DNA from: CAJVXI01 sp036444215
Lineage (GTDB): Bacteria; Patescibacteriota; Minisyncoccia; UBA6257; UBA9933
Direction of reading: 5' to 3'
Length of the DNA stretch: 39,946 bases
Assembly: GCA_036444215.1 (NCBI GenBank)
Contig: JAZGAA010000020.1
Coordinates: forward strand, 1 to 39,946
Shown: positions 31,242-38,979 of the stretch, piece after piece
Layout: each line of letters begins with the position of its first letter
Numbering within the stretch: position 1 is the first letter of the stretch
Made by a program: the position numbers and the translations under genes
The notes under the pieces: model-generated
The model's input: only the letters and a program-made list of their open reading frames with translations
The model's database searches: none
What the model was told of the DNA's origin: nothing

Positions 31242-33692
31242 TTATAAAATTACTATTCCTATAATTCTGTCTTTCTCTTTTAATTTCATTATTTTTACGC
31301 CGCTTGTAGCCCGGCCAGCAGTTCTGATATTGGAAATTTTAGTTCTGATAATTTGTCCTTTTGCCGAAAGAGCTAAAAGTTCTTCTTCGTCTGTAATAAT
31401 TCGACTTGCCACAATCAGTCCGGTTTTTGAAGTAATTTTAGCGGTTTTAATTCCTTGGCCTCCACGGCTTTGAATTTTGTATTCTTTAAGCAACGTTTGT
31501 TTAGCAAACCCGTTTTCGGTTACTATTAGCAGTTTGGAATTTGTAATTTGAGATTTGGAGCTTACGTTTATTATATCAAGCCCAGCTACAAAGTCATCTT
31601 TCTTGAGTTTAATCGCCTTAACACCAGCAGCGGTTCTTCCCATTTGCCGCAATTGAGATTCTTTAAATCTTATTGCCTGCCCCAGTTTAGTTGCCAAAAT
31701 CACGCCGTCTTTTCCTGAAGAAAGCTTAGCCCATTTTAATCTGTCGTTTTTGGACAGATTAATGGCAATAATTCCGTTTCTTCTAACATTAGAGAATTCT
31801 TTAAGGGGTGTTTTCTTTATCAACCCATTCCGAGTATTCATTATAAGAAAAGCTGTTTGCAGGGCATTATCCGAATAGGTAACTATAGCCGTAATGCTTT
31901 CACCGGTTGGAATATCTAAAAAGTTTTGGATTAATTTGCCTTTGGCAGTCCGCGAGCCTGCAGGAATTTCATAAACTTTGGTTTGAAAAACTTTACCGCG
32001 GTCAGTAAAGAATAAAATATTATTGTGAGTATTGGCGGAAATAAAGTGAGTAAGAAAATCTTCTTCACCGACATCAGAGCCAATTAATCCTTTTCCGCCT
32101 CGGCGTTGGGCTTTAAAATTGGTTGGAGCCACTCGTTTAATGTACCCGCTTTTTGAAAGAGTAATAATTGTTTCTTCTTTAGGTATCAGGTCTTCTTCTT
32201 GGAATTCTTTAAGACCGCCGGCAACTAATTTAGTTCGCCGTTCATCTCCGTATTTATCTTTAATTTCCGATAATTCATCCTTAATAATTTTAAGAATTTT
32301 TTGTTTGCTTTTTAGAATTATTTCCAATTCATTAATAAGTTTTTTCTTTTCTTTTAATTCATCTTCAATTTTCTGCCGTTCCAAAGCTGCCAAAGTGCGG
32401 AGTTTCATTTCCAGAATTGCCGTTGCTTGAATACCGGTAAGCTTGAAATTCTTTACCAGTTTTTGATGGGCTTCTTCGGTGGTTTTTGATTTTTTAATAA
32501 CGGCAATTATTTTATCAATAACAGAAAGCGCCTTAGACAACCCTTCCAAGATGTGGGCACGTTCTTTTGTTTTGGTCAGTTCAAATTCCGTTCGGCGTCG
32601 CACCACTTCCTGACGATGTTCTATGTGGGCATGGAGAATATCTTTAACCGACATTATCTGCGGCTGAATCCCTTGGTTTAAAGCCAGCATATTTACGTGA
32701 AAATCTTTTTGAAAATCGGTATGCTTGAAAAGCTGATTAAGTATTTTTTGCGGAGAAACGTCATTTTTTAAATCAATAACAATTCTAATTCCTTCTTTAC
32801 CGCTTTCGTCTCGGACATCGCGAATGCCTTCTATTTTTTTGTTTTGAACTAATTCGGCAATTTTAATAACTAATTCTGATTTGTTTACTTGGTAAGGGAT
32901 TTCAGTAACAACGATATTAAATTGACCGCTTCGCTTCTCAATAATTTCTGTTTTTGCCCGGAGAGTAATCGGTCCCCGACCGGAAATATAGGCGTCAGTA
33001 ATCGCTTTTTTGTTGTAAATAATTCCGCCGGTTGGAAAATCCGGACCTTGAATAAATTTCATTAGGTCTTCAGTTGGAGATTTTGGGTTATCTATTAAAT
33101 ATAAAATAGCGTTTGTTATTTCGGTTAGATTATTCGGCGGAATATTGGTTGCCATTCCTACGGCAATTCCCATTGAGCCATTAAGTAAGAGATTTGGCAG
33201 TTTTGCCGGCAGAACTTTTGGTTCCTGATGGGCGCCGTCATAATTCGGCTTCCAGTCAACAGTTTCTTTTTCTATATTAATGAGCAATTCTTCGGCTATT
33301 TTGGAAAGTTTGGCTTCGGTGTAGCGGTAGGCGGCCGCGGAATCTCCGTCTTGGCTGCCAAAATTACCCTGCCCTTGAATTAGCGGGTATCTTAACGAAA
33401 AATCCTGAGCCATTCTAACTAAAGCGTCATAAACCGCTACGTCGCCGTGAGGATGATATTTCCCTAATACATTACCTATAATATTGGCAGATTTTCTAAA
33501 TTTTGCAGAATAATTAAGTCCATCTTCCCAAGCTGCCCATAAAATTCGGCGATGAACCGGTTTTAAGCCATCCCGAACATCCGGCAGAGCCCGGGAAACA
33601 ATCACGGACATGGCGTAATCTAAATATGATTCCTGAAGTTCAGTAGTAATCTCTCGCTTTTCTATTTTTTGAGGTTTTTTATTTGTGTCCAT
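31242..33692 (-). CDS. gyrA: DNA gyrase subunit A
   Basis: The 816-residue subunit cuts and rejoins DNA with catalytic Tyr122 in AAAYRYTEAKLS. It has the N-terminal QESYLDYAMSVIVSRALPDVRDGLKPVHRRILWA blocks, KYHPHGDVAVYDALVRMAQ, and a C-terminal beta-pinwheel. The GyrA box QRRGGKG at about 526-532 marks gyrase over topoisomerase IV. Length is typical (about 800-870). gyrB is not in the window. Its leader can form a long imperfect hairpin (33708-33774). Confidence 0.97.
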   Translation of the reverse strand: MDTNKKPQKIEKREITTELQESYLDYAMSVIVSRALPDVRDGLKPVHRRILWAAWEDGLNYSAKFRKSANIIGNVLGKYHPHGDVAVYDALVRMAQDFSLRYPLIQGQGNFGSQDGDSAAAYRYTEAKLSKIAEELLINIEKETVDWKPNYDGAHQEPKVLPAKLPNLLLNGSMGIAVGMATNIPPNNLTEITNAILYLIDNPKSPTEDLMKFIQGPDFPTGGIIYNKKAITDAYISGRGPITLRAKTEIIEKRSGQFNIVVTEIPYQVNKSELVIKIAELVQNKKIEGIRDVRDESGKEGIRIVIDLKNDVSPQKILNQLFKHTDFQKDFHVNMLALNQGIQPQIMSVKDILHAHIEHRQEVVRRRTEFELTKTKERAHILEGLSKALSVIDKIIAVIKKSKTTEEAHQKLVKNFKLTGIQATAILEMKLRTLAALERQKIEDELKEKKKLINELEIILKSKQKILKIIKDELSEIKDKYGDERRTKLVAGGLKEFQEEDLIPKEETIITLSKSGYIKRVAPTNFKAQRRGGKGLIGSDVGEEDFLTHFISANTHNNILFFTDRGKVFQTKVYEIPAGSRTAKGKLIQNFLDIPTGESITAIVTYSDNALQTAFLIMNTRNGLIKKTPLKEFSNVRRNGIIAINLSKNDRLKWAKLSSGKDGVILATKLGQAIRFKESQLRQMGRTAAGVKAIKLKKDDFVAGLDIINVSSKSQITNSKLLIVTENGFAKQTLLKEYKIQSRGGQGIKTAKITSKTGLIVASRIITDEEELLALSAKGQIIRTKISNIRTAGRATSGVKIMKLKEKDRIIGIVIL

Positions 33693-33707
33693 TTAGTAAT
33701 TAGTAAA

Positions 33708-33774
33708 TAGGAACTAGTAAACAGGGGATAAATTTTTCGTTTTTTTATTCCTAACCCCTAGTTATTAGTTCCTA
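33708..33774 (-). repeat. Word-repeat inverted repeat in the gyrA leader
   Basis: The arms 33708-33727 (TAGGAACTAGTAAACAGGGG) and 33755-33774 are reverse complements at 17 of 20 positions around a 27-nt AT-rich loop. The start codon is 16 nt from the hairpin. Confidence 0.65.
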
Positions 33775-33775
33775 G

Positions 33776-34090
33776 TTACTTTTCTATTATTATCGTATTC
33801 TTACTCTTAATTTTATCCATAATTTCAGAAATCAAATTTTTCGTTTTGTCTTTTATCGATTGGCCGGTGATTATTAAGCCGGTTTTAAAAACCTGCCAAA
33901 AACTTGTTGAGTGAGCAATTTCATTGTCTTCAGGGGCGCCAATTTTCTCAATAGTGTAATTAAGATAAACCAGCCAGCCGCTGATTACAAAAATCATTGT
34001 TATGGCACTGACTCCTATTAGCCAGCGTTTCTTTGTTGCCTCATCAGAATTTTGGAGGTGGAGAATAAATGATTTTATATTTTTAAACAT
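33776..34090 (-). CDS. Small single-TM protein of unknown function
   Basis: The 104-residue protein has an N-terminal cytoplasmic segment with basic residues (LQNSDEATKKRWL), a TM at about 23-43 (RWLIGVSAITMIFVISGWLVY) and a longer outer or C-terminal region with Lys-rich helices (QSIKDKTKNLISEIMDKIKSKN). I do not recognise a family; similar small proteins occur next to this kind of MBL-fold gene in CPR genomes. Its start overlaps the upstream MBL-fold gene by 16 nt, so they are co-translated. Confidence 0.6.
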   Translation of the reverse strand: MFKNIKSFILHLQNSDEATKKRWLIGVSAITMIFVISGWLVYLNYTIEKIGAPEDNEIAHSTSFWQVFKTGLIITGQSIKDKTKNLISEIMDKIKSKNTIIIEK

Positions 34091-34704
34091 ACGATTTTCG
34101 TCTTTTTAATTTCTCCCAAATCTTTTTTCTTAATAGTCAGTTTTTCTTGCGGTGTCACTTTTTGATGGTTGAATTCTTCAATGAAATTTTTTACATCATC
34201 AGCGTGCCTTTTAAGGCCGGAAACCTTAAAGAAACTCGGAATAACAATTTTTGGTTCAAGTTGTTTGATTAATTTTACGGCTGATTTTTGGTCAATAAAC
34301 GGCGAGCCGCCGGATGGAATAAATAATAAATCCATTTCCTCAAAATATTCCAGAATTTCCGGCTCCAACACTTCTGAAAGATGCCCTAAAAAACCGAGTT
34401 TTATATCTTCTATTTTTATTAAGTAAACGGTTTTAAGAAGTTTTTCAGTTGATTCTTTAATTAAACCAAAGCCGGTGATATCAGTATTTTTAAGATTGTA
34501 TTCGCCGGGACCATAAATTAGTTGAGTAGTTTCATAGTTAATTAGTTGATTAGTTAAAGGAAACGATGTCAAAGTTTTTATAAGGATATCGGGTTTAAAA
34601 CGTGGCGGCGTTAAGCCGCTTTGATTAGTGAATGTGTCGGTTAGAATTGTTGTTTCACCGCTTTGGATTTTAAAACAGTTTTCACCGTAAAATGTGATAA
34701 TCAT
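34075..34704 (-). CDS. Degenerate metallo-beta-lactamase-fold protein (UlaG-like)
   Basis: The 209-residue protein follows the UlaG-like MBL pattern: MIITFYGENCFKIQSGETTILTDTF, then PPRFKPDILI, IYGPGEYNLKNTDITGFG, LGFLGHLSEVLEPEIL, DLLFIPSGGSPFIDQKSAVKLIKQLEPKIVIPSFF. The metal motif HxHxDH expected after PPRFKPDILI is absent; the segment reads KTLTSFPLTNQLINYETT. It is therefore probably not a metal hydrolase. The DNA for that segment is rich in the CTAATCAACTAATTAACTAT-type words also seen at 4989-5036. A structural or sensing role is possible. Confidence 0.7.
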   Translation of the reverse strand: MIITFYGENCFKIQSGETTILTDTFTNQSGLTPPRFKPDILIKTLTSFPLTNQLINYETTQLIYGPGEYNLKNTDITGFGLIKESTEKLLKTVYLIKIEDIKLGFLGHLSEVLEPEILEYFEEMDLLFIPSGGSPFIDQKSAVKLIKQLEPKIVIPSFFKVSGLKRHADDVKNFIEEFNHQKVTPQEKLTIKKKDLGEIKKTKIVCLKI

Positions 34705-34707
34705 AAA

Positions 34708-34790
34708 TTACAAATTCCAAGCACCAAATAACAAATAAGCACCAAATTCAAAATTCTAAACACGACGGGTTTCGGTCATTGAAATTTTAC
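34708..34790 (-). repeat. Degenerate word-repeat leader of the MBL-fold gene
   Basis: On the minus strand this leader contains CGTGTTTAGAATTTTGAATT and two copies of TTTGGTGCTT. It matches the tatA leader at 1-90 in words and orientation. Confidence 0.6.
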
Positions 34791-34796
34791 TATACT

Positions 34797-34825
34797 ATTA
34801 TAACGCATCCCTACTTGATTTTCAA
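34797..34825 (-). promoter_or_regulatory. Promoter of the MBL-fold gene
   Basis: On the minus strand TTGAAA (34825-34820), a 17-nt spacer and TATAAT (34802-34797) form a good sigma-70 promoter. Its -35 touches the -35 of the divergent S1 promoter at 34820. Confidence 0.75.
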
Positions 34826-34842
34826 TGAGGTTTGTGTAAAAT
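34815..34842 (+). promoter_or_regulatory. Promoter of the S1 gene
   Basis: TTGATT (34815-34820), a 16-nt spacer and TAAAAT (34837-34842) lie 9 nt before ATG 34852, so the mRNA has almost no leader. Confidence 0.65.
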
Positions 34843-34851
34843 GTCTTGAGT

Positions 34852-35946
34852 ATGCCAGCAGTAATCAACAAAAAATCTCTTTCACCGGTTGGGCAATTAA
34901 TGAAGCTTGAGCCGGACTTAATTTCTTTTCTTAAAGAAGGAGAATTAATTGAGGTGAAATTTTTAAACAAGGGCAGACGTGCTTTTTATTTTGATTTAGG
35001 GAAGTTTGGCACCGGCGTTGTTTACGGAAAAGAATTTTTAAATGCCAAAGAGACGATTAAGAATTTGAAACCCGGCGATTTAGTCAGCGCTAAAGTTGTT
35101 GGTTTGGAAAACGAAGATGGCTATATAGAACTTTCATTAGCCGATGCCCAAAAACAGAAAGATTGGCAAGAAATAAAAGAACTTAAAGAATCCGGCGAGA
35201 CGATTACAGTAAAGATAATCGGAGCCAACAGCGGCGGCTTGGTAGCTAAAATTAACGAGCTTAAGGCGTTTTTACCGGTTTCTCAGTTAGCCGGTGAGCA
35301 TTATCCGCGGGTTGACGAAGGAGAACGGAATAAGATTTTGGAAGAATTGCGAAAACTGGTTGGTCAGGAATTGCCGGCTAAAGTTATTGATTTTAATCCC
35401 CGAAATGACAAGCTGATTATTTCCGAAAAGGAAGCATTAGAAGAAAATATTAAAGAACTTCTTAATCAATATAAGGTAGGCGATGTAGTTGAAGGAGCTG
35501 TTTCCGGAATAGCAGATTTCGGCGTTTTTATAAAATTTACCGACAATCCGGCGATTGAAGGACTAATTCATATTTCTGAACTTGACCACCGGCTTATTGA
35601 AAATCCAAAAGAAATAGTAAAAGTTGACGAACAAATCAAAGCAAAGATTATTGAAATTAAAGACGGCCGGGTTTCACTTTCATTAAAAGCATTCAAGCCA
35701 GACCCTTGGGAAAAAATTGAAGAAAAGTATAAACGGGGTCAGGAAATCAGCGGCATGGTTAATAAATTTAACCCATTTGGCGCTTTCATTGATTTAAGTC
35801 CGGAAATTCAAGGGTTAATCCATATTTCAGAATTCGGCAGTGCTGAAGAAATGGGGAAACAATTGGAAATTGGAAAGAATTATCAGTTTATTATTGAAGC
35901 GGTAAAGTCAGAAGAGAAAAGGATAGTGCTAAAATTAAAGAAATAA
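34852..35946 (+). CDS. rpsA: 30S ribosomal protein S1-like protein with four S1 domains
   Basis: From ATG 34852 the protein is 364 residues with four S1 repeats: a divergent one (about 22-97), a second (about 110-185), and two canonical copies at about 205-275 (GDVVEGAVSGIADFGVFIKF, EGLIHISELDH) and 292-360 (GQEISGMVNKFNPFGAFIDL, QGLIHISEF). This matches short S1 proteins, which help mRNAs bind the 30S subunit. The TTG at 34846 is rejected because it lies between the -10 and the ATG. In a genome with few SD sequences, S1 may matter for initiation on structured leaders. A strong terminator follows. Confidence 0.93.
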   Translation: MPAVINKKSLSPVGQLMKLEPDLISFLKEGELIEVKFLNKGRRAFYFDLGKFGTGVVYGKEFLNAKETIKNLKPGDLVSAKVVGLENEDGYIELSLADAQKQKDWQEIKELKESGETITVKIIGANSGGLVAKINELKAFLPVSQLAGEHYPRVDEGERNKILEELRKLVGQELPAKVIDFNPRNDKLIISEKEALEENIKELLNQYKVGDVVEGAVSGIADFGVFIKFTDNPAIEGLIHISELDHRLIENPKEIVKVDEQIKAKIIEIKDGRVSLSLKAFKPDPWEKIEEKYKRGQEISGMVNKFNPFGAFIDLSPEIQGLIHISEFGSAEEMGKQLEIGKNYQFIIEAVKSEEKRIVLKLKK

Positions 35947-35950
35947 TAGC

Positions 35951-35988
35951 AAATAAACGGCTCATACGGCGTGTGAGCCGTTTATTTT
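35951..35988 (+). terminator. Intrinsic terminator after the S1 gene
   Basis: A stem of up to 17 bp (AAATAAACGGCTCATAC / GTGTGAGCCGTTTATTT, one G-U pair) with loop GGC is followed by TGTTTT. It shares the CGGCTCA core with terminators at 14116 and 16669. Confidence 0.93.
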
Positions 35989-36014
35989 GTTTTAAAAACT
36001 GCTATTTTTAGGGC

Positions 36015-36042
36015 TTGACTTATTTTAAAATTAACCTATTAT
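36015..36042 (+). promoter_or_regulatory. Promoter of the zinc-knuckle gene
   Basis: TTGACT (36015-36020), a 16-nt spacer and TATTAT (36037-36042) form a good promoter. The predicted start near 36050 gives a leader of about 150 nt. Confidence 0.65.
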
Positions 36043-36049
36043 TTAAAGT

Positions 36050-36200
36050 AGTCCTAACTTTAGAGGATTTGTTCTTTGATTTTTTAATAACTTTTTAACG
36101 AAAAAAGGGGGTAAAAGAAATGACTTAGATTAAGGAATTTAAGAGAAAGGGAAGTGTTTACTTCAATATTTTAAATTTTAAAACCAAGGAAGGAGAAAAG
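36050..36200 (+). promoter_or_regulatory. Long leader with mini-ORF and Shine-Dalgarno site
   Basis: A GGGGG run (36107-36111) precedes ATG ACT TAG at 36120-36128, a two-codon mini-ORF. AAGGAAGGAG then lies just before ATG 36201. The leader is AT-rich apart from these sites. Confidence 0.45.
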
Positions 36201-36656
36201 ATGCAAAAGTCACCATCGCCTTATTTGTTTAATAAGATGCCAGAATCTCATGATTTTTGTCCTGTTTGTTCTTTAAGTGTGCCGCTCGCGAGGAGGATAA
36301 CCGAAGTTGATATTCATGACAACGAAATTGACATTCATCTAGAGTGTCGGCAAACGTGGTTGATTCAGGAAACCAAGAAGGTAATTATTTCTATAGCCGA
36401 AAACATAAAGGGCATCTGCGCGGAATCGTCAAGATTCTGTAAAAAAATCAAAAAGAAACTCAGAAGTAATTATCAAGAGCTTAATGAGCTCAAGACCTTT
36501 TTCCAAGAGATTGTTTCTTGGATAAAAGGAAGATTTGAATACTTTCGCCAGGTAGCTGCCAATACATTGAATAAGTTGTATAAGCAAATTAATTACCTTG
36601 CCGAAAAACTCGGTATTGGTGAGGAAATTATTTCTTTTCCTCTCCCAATCCATTAA
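36201..36656 (+). CDS. Unknown zinc-knuckle-like, helical protein
   Basis: The 151-residue protein has a putative metal site near the N-terminus, C20-x2-C23 (DFCPVCSL) and H46-x2-C49 (DIHLECRQTW). An amphipathic, Lys-rich helical region follows to the end (about 55-145). No TM or signal peptide is clear. I do not recognise a family. The gene has its own strong promoter, a long leader, a good SD (AAGGAAGGAG) and a chain of hairpins downstream, which is unlike most genes here. RNA or DNA binding is a guess from the zinc-knuckle and basic helices. Confidence 0.7.
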   Translation: MQKSPSPYLFNKMPESHDFCPVCSLSVPLARRITEVDIHDNEIDIHLECRQTWLIQETKKVIISIAENIKGICAESSRFCKKIKKKLRSNYQELNELKTFFQEIVSWIKGRFEYFRQVAANTLNKLYKQINYLAEKLGIGEEIISFPLPIH

Positions 36657-36658
36657 AT

Positions 36659-36886
36659 CTACGGCAGGTGCGCTGCAGTTATCTCGACGAGAGCGTGCCG
36701 TAGTGGCGAAGAAACAAACGACTTTTCTTCGTCAACCTCCTTTAAGTCTGCTGGAAACCGACACCAGCAGCAACAAGGGCCAATCGTTACGATTGGCCCT
36801 TATTAATCCCCGTAGTAGAAAAAGCACATTAATTTTCCTAGAACAGGAAAATTATTTATGCTTCGCAGTGCTTTTTCACTACGGGG
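36659..36886 (+). ncRNA. Chain of five hairpins, candidate structured RNA or 3' UTR
   Basis: H1 is CTACGGCA (36659) with TGCCGTAG (36703), enclosing CTCGACGAG. H2 is CGAAGAAA with TTTCTTCG (36707-36731). H3 is CTGCTGG with CCAGCAG (36748-36770). H4 is AAGGGCCAATCG with CGATTGGCCCTT (36775-36801). H5 pairs 36808-36827 with 36868-36886 and holds an inner 10-bp stem. Between H2 and H3 lies ACCTCCTTT (36735-36743), the same as the anti-SD end of 16S rRNA. H4 is terminator-like but weak in T. Whether this is a separate RNA or the 3' end of the preceding mRNA is unknown. Confidence 0.5.
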
Positions 36887-36887
36887 T

Positions 36888-36916
36888 TTGACACTAAAAC
36901 GCAATACTAATATACT
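36888..36916 (+). promoter_or_regulatory. Strong promoter of ftsH
   Basis: TTGACA (36888-36893), a 17-nt spacer and TATACT (36911-36916) lie 12 nt before ATG 36929, leaving only a few leader bases. The -35 starts 1 nt after hairpin H5 of the preceding structured stretch. Confidence 0.85.
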
Positions 36917-36928
36917 AAATTTATATTT

Positions 36929-38764
36929 ATGAAGAGTTTATCTAAAAATATTTTTTGGGCGATTATTACGCTTTTAATGGTGGCGTTTATTTTTTCGTTT
37001 TTTTACAGCGAACGTGAAAAGCCGGAAGTTTTAGGTATTGGCCAATTAGTGGCTAAAATTAACAGCGAAGAGGTTTCTAAAATTATTGTCAGCGGCAATA
37101 ATCTGGAAATTGAATTAAAAGACGGCACCAAAGCCACCTCAAAAAAGGAAACCGAAGCCGGCTTAACCGAAACCTTTAAAAATTACGGTGTTGATTCGGT
37201 TGCTTTACAAAAAGTTGCTTTGGAAATAAAAGAAGAATCAGGATTTCGTTATTGGCTTAGTATTTTACTGCCGGCGCTTTTGCCTTTATTAATTATCGTT
37301 GCTATTTTTTGGTTTATTTTCCGGCAGGCCAAGAGCGGTATGGGTCAGGCCTTTAGTTTTGGCAAAGCTAATATTAAGCTTTTTTCAGCTTTTAAAGACA
37401 GGGTATTTTTCAATGACGTTGCCGGGCTTAAAGAATCCAAAGAAGAACTTTTAGAAGTTGTTGATTTTTTGAAACGTCCTAAAAAATACTTAGAGCTTGG
37501 CGCCCGAATTCCCAGAGGAGTTTTGTTGTTAGGGCTTCCGGGCACAGGAAAAACTTTGTTGGCCCGCGCCGTGGCTGGCGAAGCCAATGTGCCGTTTTTT
37601 CATATTTCCGGTTCAGAATTCGTGGAGATGTTTGTAGGAGTCGGAGCTAGTAGAGTACGGGATTTATTTCAGACCGCCAAGAAAGCAGCTCCGTCAATAA
37701 TTTTTATTGATGAAATTGACGCTATTGGCCGGGAACGGGGAGCTGGTTTGGGCGGTGGTCATGATGAAAGAGAGCAGACCCTTAATCAGATTTTAGTGGA
37801 AATGGACGGTTTTGACCGTGATACTAAGGTTATAGTTATAGCAGCCACCAATCGTCCTGATGTTTTAGACCAAGCTTTATTAAGACCAGGCCGGTTTGAC
37901 CGAAGAATTATTCTTGATTTGCCTGACATCAATGACCGCGAAGCGATTCTTAAAATTCACAGCAAAGACAAAGTTTTGGCTAAAGATATTGATTTACGCA
38001 AAGTAGCTGTGCGAACACCGGGATTTTCAGGAGCTGATTTGGCTAATTTAATGAACGAATCAGCTATTTTCGCAGCCCGGAAGAATCAGTTATTTATTAA
38101 TCAGCAGGATATTTTTGATTCTATTGAGAAAGTTCTTTTAGGTCCCGAACGCCGGAGTCGGGCTATTTCCCAAAAAGAAAAGGAAATCATTGCTTATCAT
38201 GAAGCCGGTCATGCCTTGGTAGCGGCAAGTTTGAAAAATGCTGACCCGGTTCAAAAAGTTTCTGTTGTAGCGCGCGGTCGGGCAGGCGGCTATACCATAA
38301 AACTCCCGATTGAAGAAACTCATTTGCGGACTAAGTCGCAGTTCTTGGCTGACTTGGCGGTAATGTTCGGCGGTTATGTTTCAGAGCAAATAACGTTTAA
38401 GGATGTCAGTACTGGCGCTTCCAATGATATAAAAGAAGCATCAGAATTAGCCCGCAAACTAATAACGAAATTTGGAATGAGCGAGAAACTTGGACCCATT
38501 GCTTTTGGTAAAAGTGATGAATTGGTTTTTTTGGGCCGGGAAATTGCCACTGAAAAGAATTATTCCGAAAAAATCGCCGCGGAAATTGACAAAGAAGTGA
38601 AGAGAATGATTGATAAAGTTTTTCAGGCTGCCAGAAAAATCATCACCGGTCGTAGAAAAGTATTAAAAGCCATTGCTCAAAAACTTATTAAAGAAGAAAC
38701 CATAGAAAAAGAAGCATTTGACGAATTGATAAAGAGTTTTAGATTAAAAGTGGTGAATGTGTAA
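36929..38764 (+). CDS. ftsH: ATP-dependent zinc metalloprotease FtsH
   Basis: The 611-residue membrane protease removes damaged or regulatory membrane proteins. It has two TMs (about 7-25 and 111-132), an AAA+ domain with Walker A GLPGTGKT (202-209), Walker B IIFIDEID (about 257-264) and the second region of homology (ATNRPDVLDQALLRPGRFDR, in blocks), then a protease domain with zinc motif HEAGH (424-428). Length is typical. It ends 2 nt before tRNA-Ile. The SPFH protein encoded here is of a class known to control FtsH elsewhere. Confidence 0.97.
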   Translation: MKSLSKNIFWAIITLLMVAFIFSFFYSEREKPEVLGIGQLVAKINSEEVSKIIVSGNNLEIELKDGTKATSKKETEAGLTETFKNYGVDSVALQKVALEIKEESGFRYWLSILLPALLPLLIIVAIFWFIFRQAKSGMGQAFSFGKANIKLFSAFKDRVFFNDVAGLKESKEELLEVVDFLKRPKKYLELGARIPRGVLLLGLPGTGKTLLARAVAGEANVPFFHISGSEFVEMFVGVGASRVRDLFQTAKKAAPSIIFIDEIDAIGRERGAGLGGGHDEREQTLNQILVEMDGFDRDTKVIVIAATNRPDVLDQALLRPGRFDRRIILDLPDINDREAILKIHSKDKVLAKDIDLRKVAVRTPGFSGADLANLMNESAIFAARKNQLFINQQDIFDSIEKVLLGPERRSRAISQKEKEIIAYHEAGHALVAASLKNADPVQKVSVVARGRAGGYTIKLPIEETHLRTKSQFLADLAVMFGGYVSEQITFKDVSTGASNDIKEASELARKLITKFGMSEKLGPIAFGKSDELVFLGREIATEKNYSEKIAAEIDKEVKRMIDKVFQAARKIITGRRKVLKAIAQKLIKEETIEKEAFDELIKSFRLKVVNV

Positions 38765-38766
38765 AA

Positions 38767-38838
38767 GCGTGCGTAGCTCAGTGGTAGAGCATTCGGCTTA
38801 TATCCGAATGGTCGGGGGTTCGATTCCCTCCGCACGCA
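38767..38838 (+). tRNA. tRNA-Ile (anticodon TAT)
   Basis: The acceptor stem is GCGTGCG/CGCACGC. The anticodon stem-loop TTCGG-CTTATAT-CCGAA gives anticodon TAT, reading AUA. D-stem GCTC/GAGC and T-arm are normal, and the discriminator is A. No CCA is encoded. It starts 2 nt after the ftsH stop. Confidence 0.93.
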
Positions 38839-38979
38839 CAAAATTTTATGCAATCTTTTTTAATAAATTTTTCTTAAACTTATCAAAAAAACCGCCGTAC
38901 TCTTTATTTCTATTTTTATTTTGGTTATTATTATTTTTGAAGACGTCTTAAGAAGATTGCTTAAAAAAGATATAAATAC
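38839..38979. other. Spacer between tRNA-Ile and tRNA-Val
   Basis: About 140 AT-rich bases. GCAATCTTTTTTAA (38851) and TTAAGAAGATTGC (38949) are near reverse complements at its ends. The open frame through this stretch begins inside ftsH, runs through the tRNA and is judged spurious. No gene is seen. Confidence 0.4.

Noticed and set aside
36598..36891. Open frame through the five-hairpin stretch
   Set aside because: It begins in another frame of the zinc-knuckle gene and simply spans the inverted repeats; no start signal.
38757..38951. Open frame through tRNA-Ile
   Set aside because: It starts inside ftsH, translates the tRNA and ends in low-complexity Phe/Leu; it is spurious.
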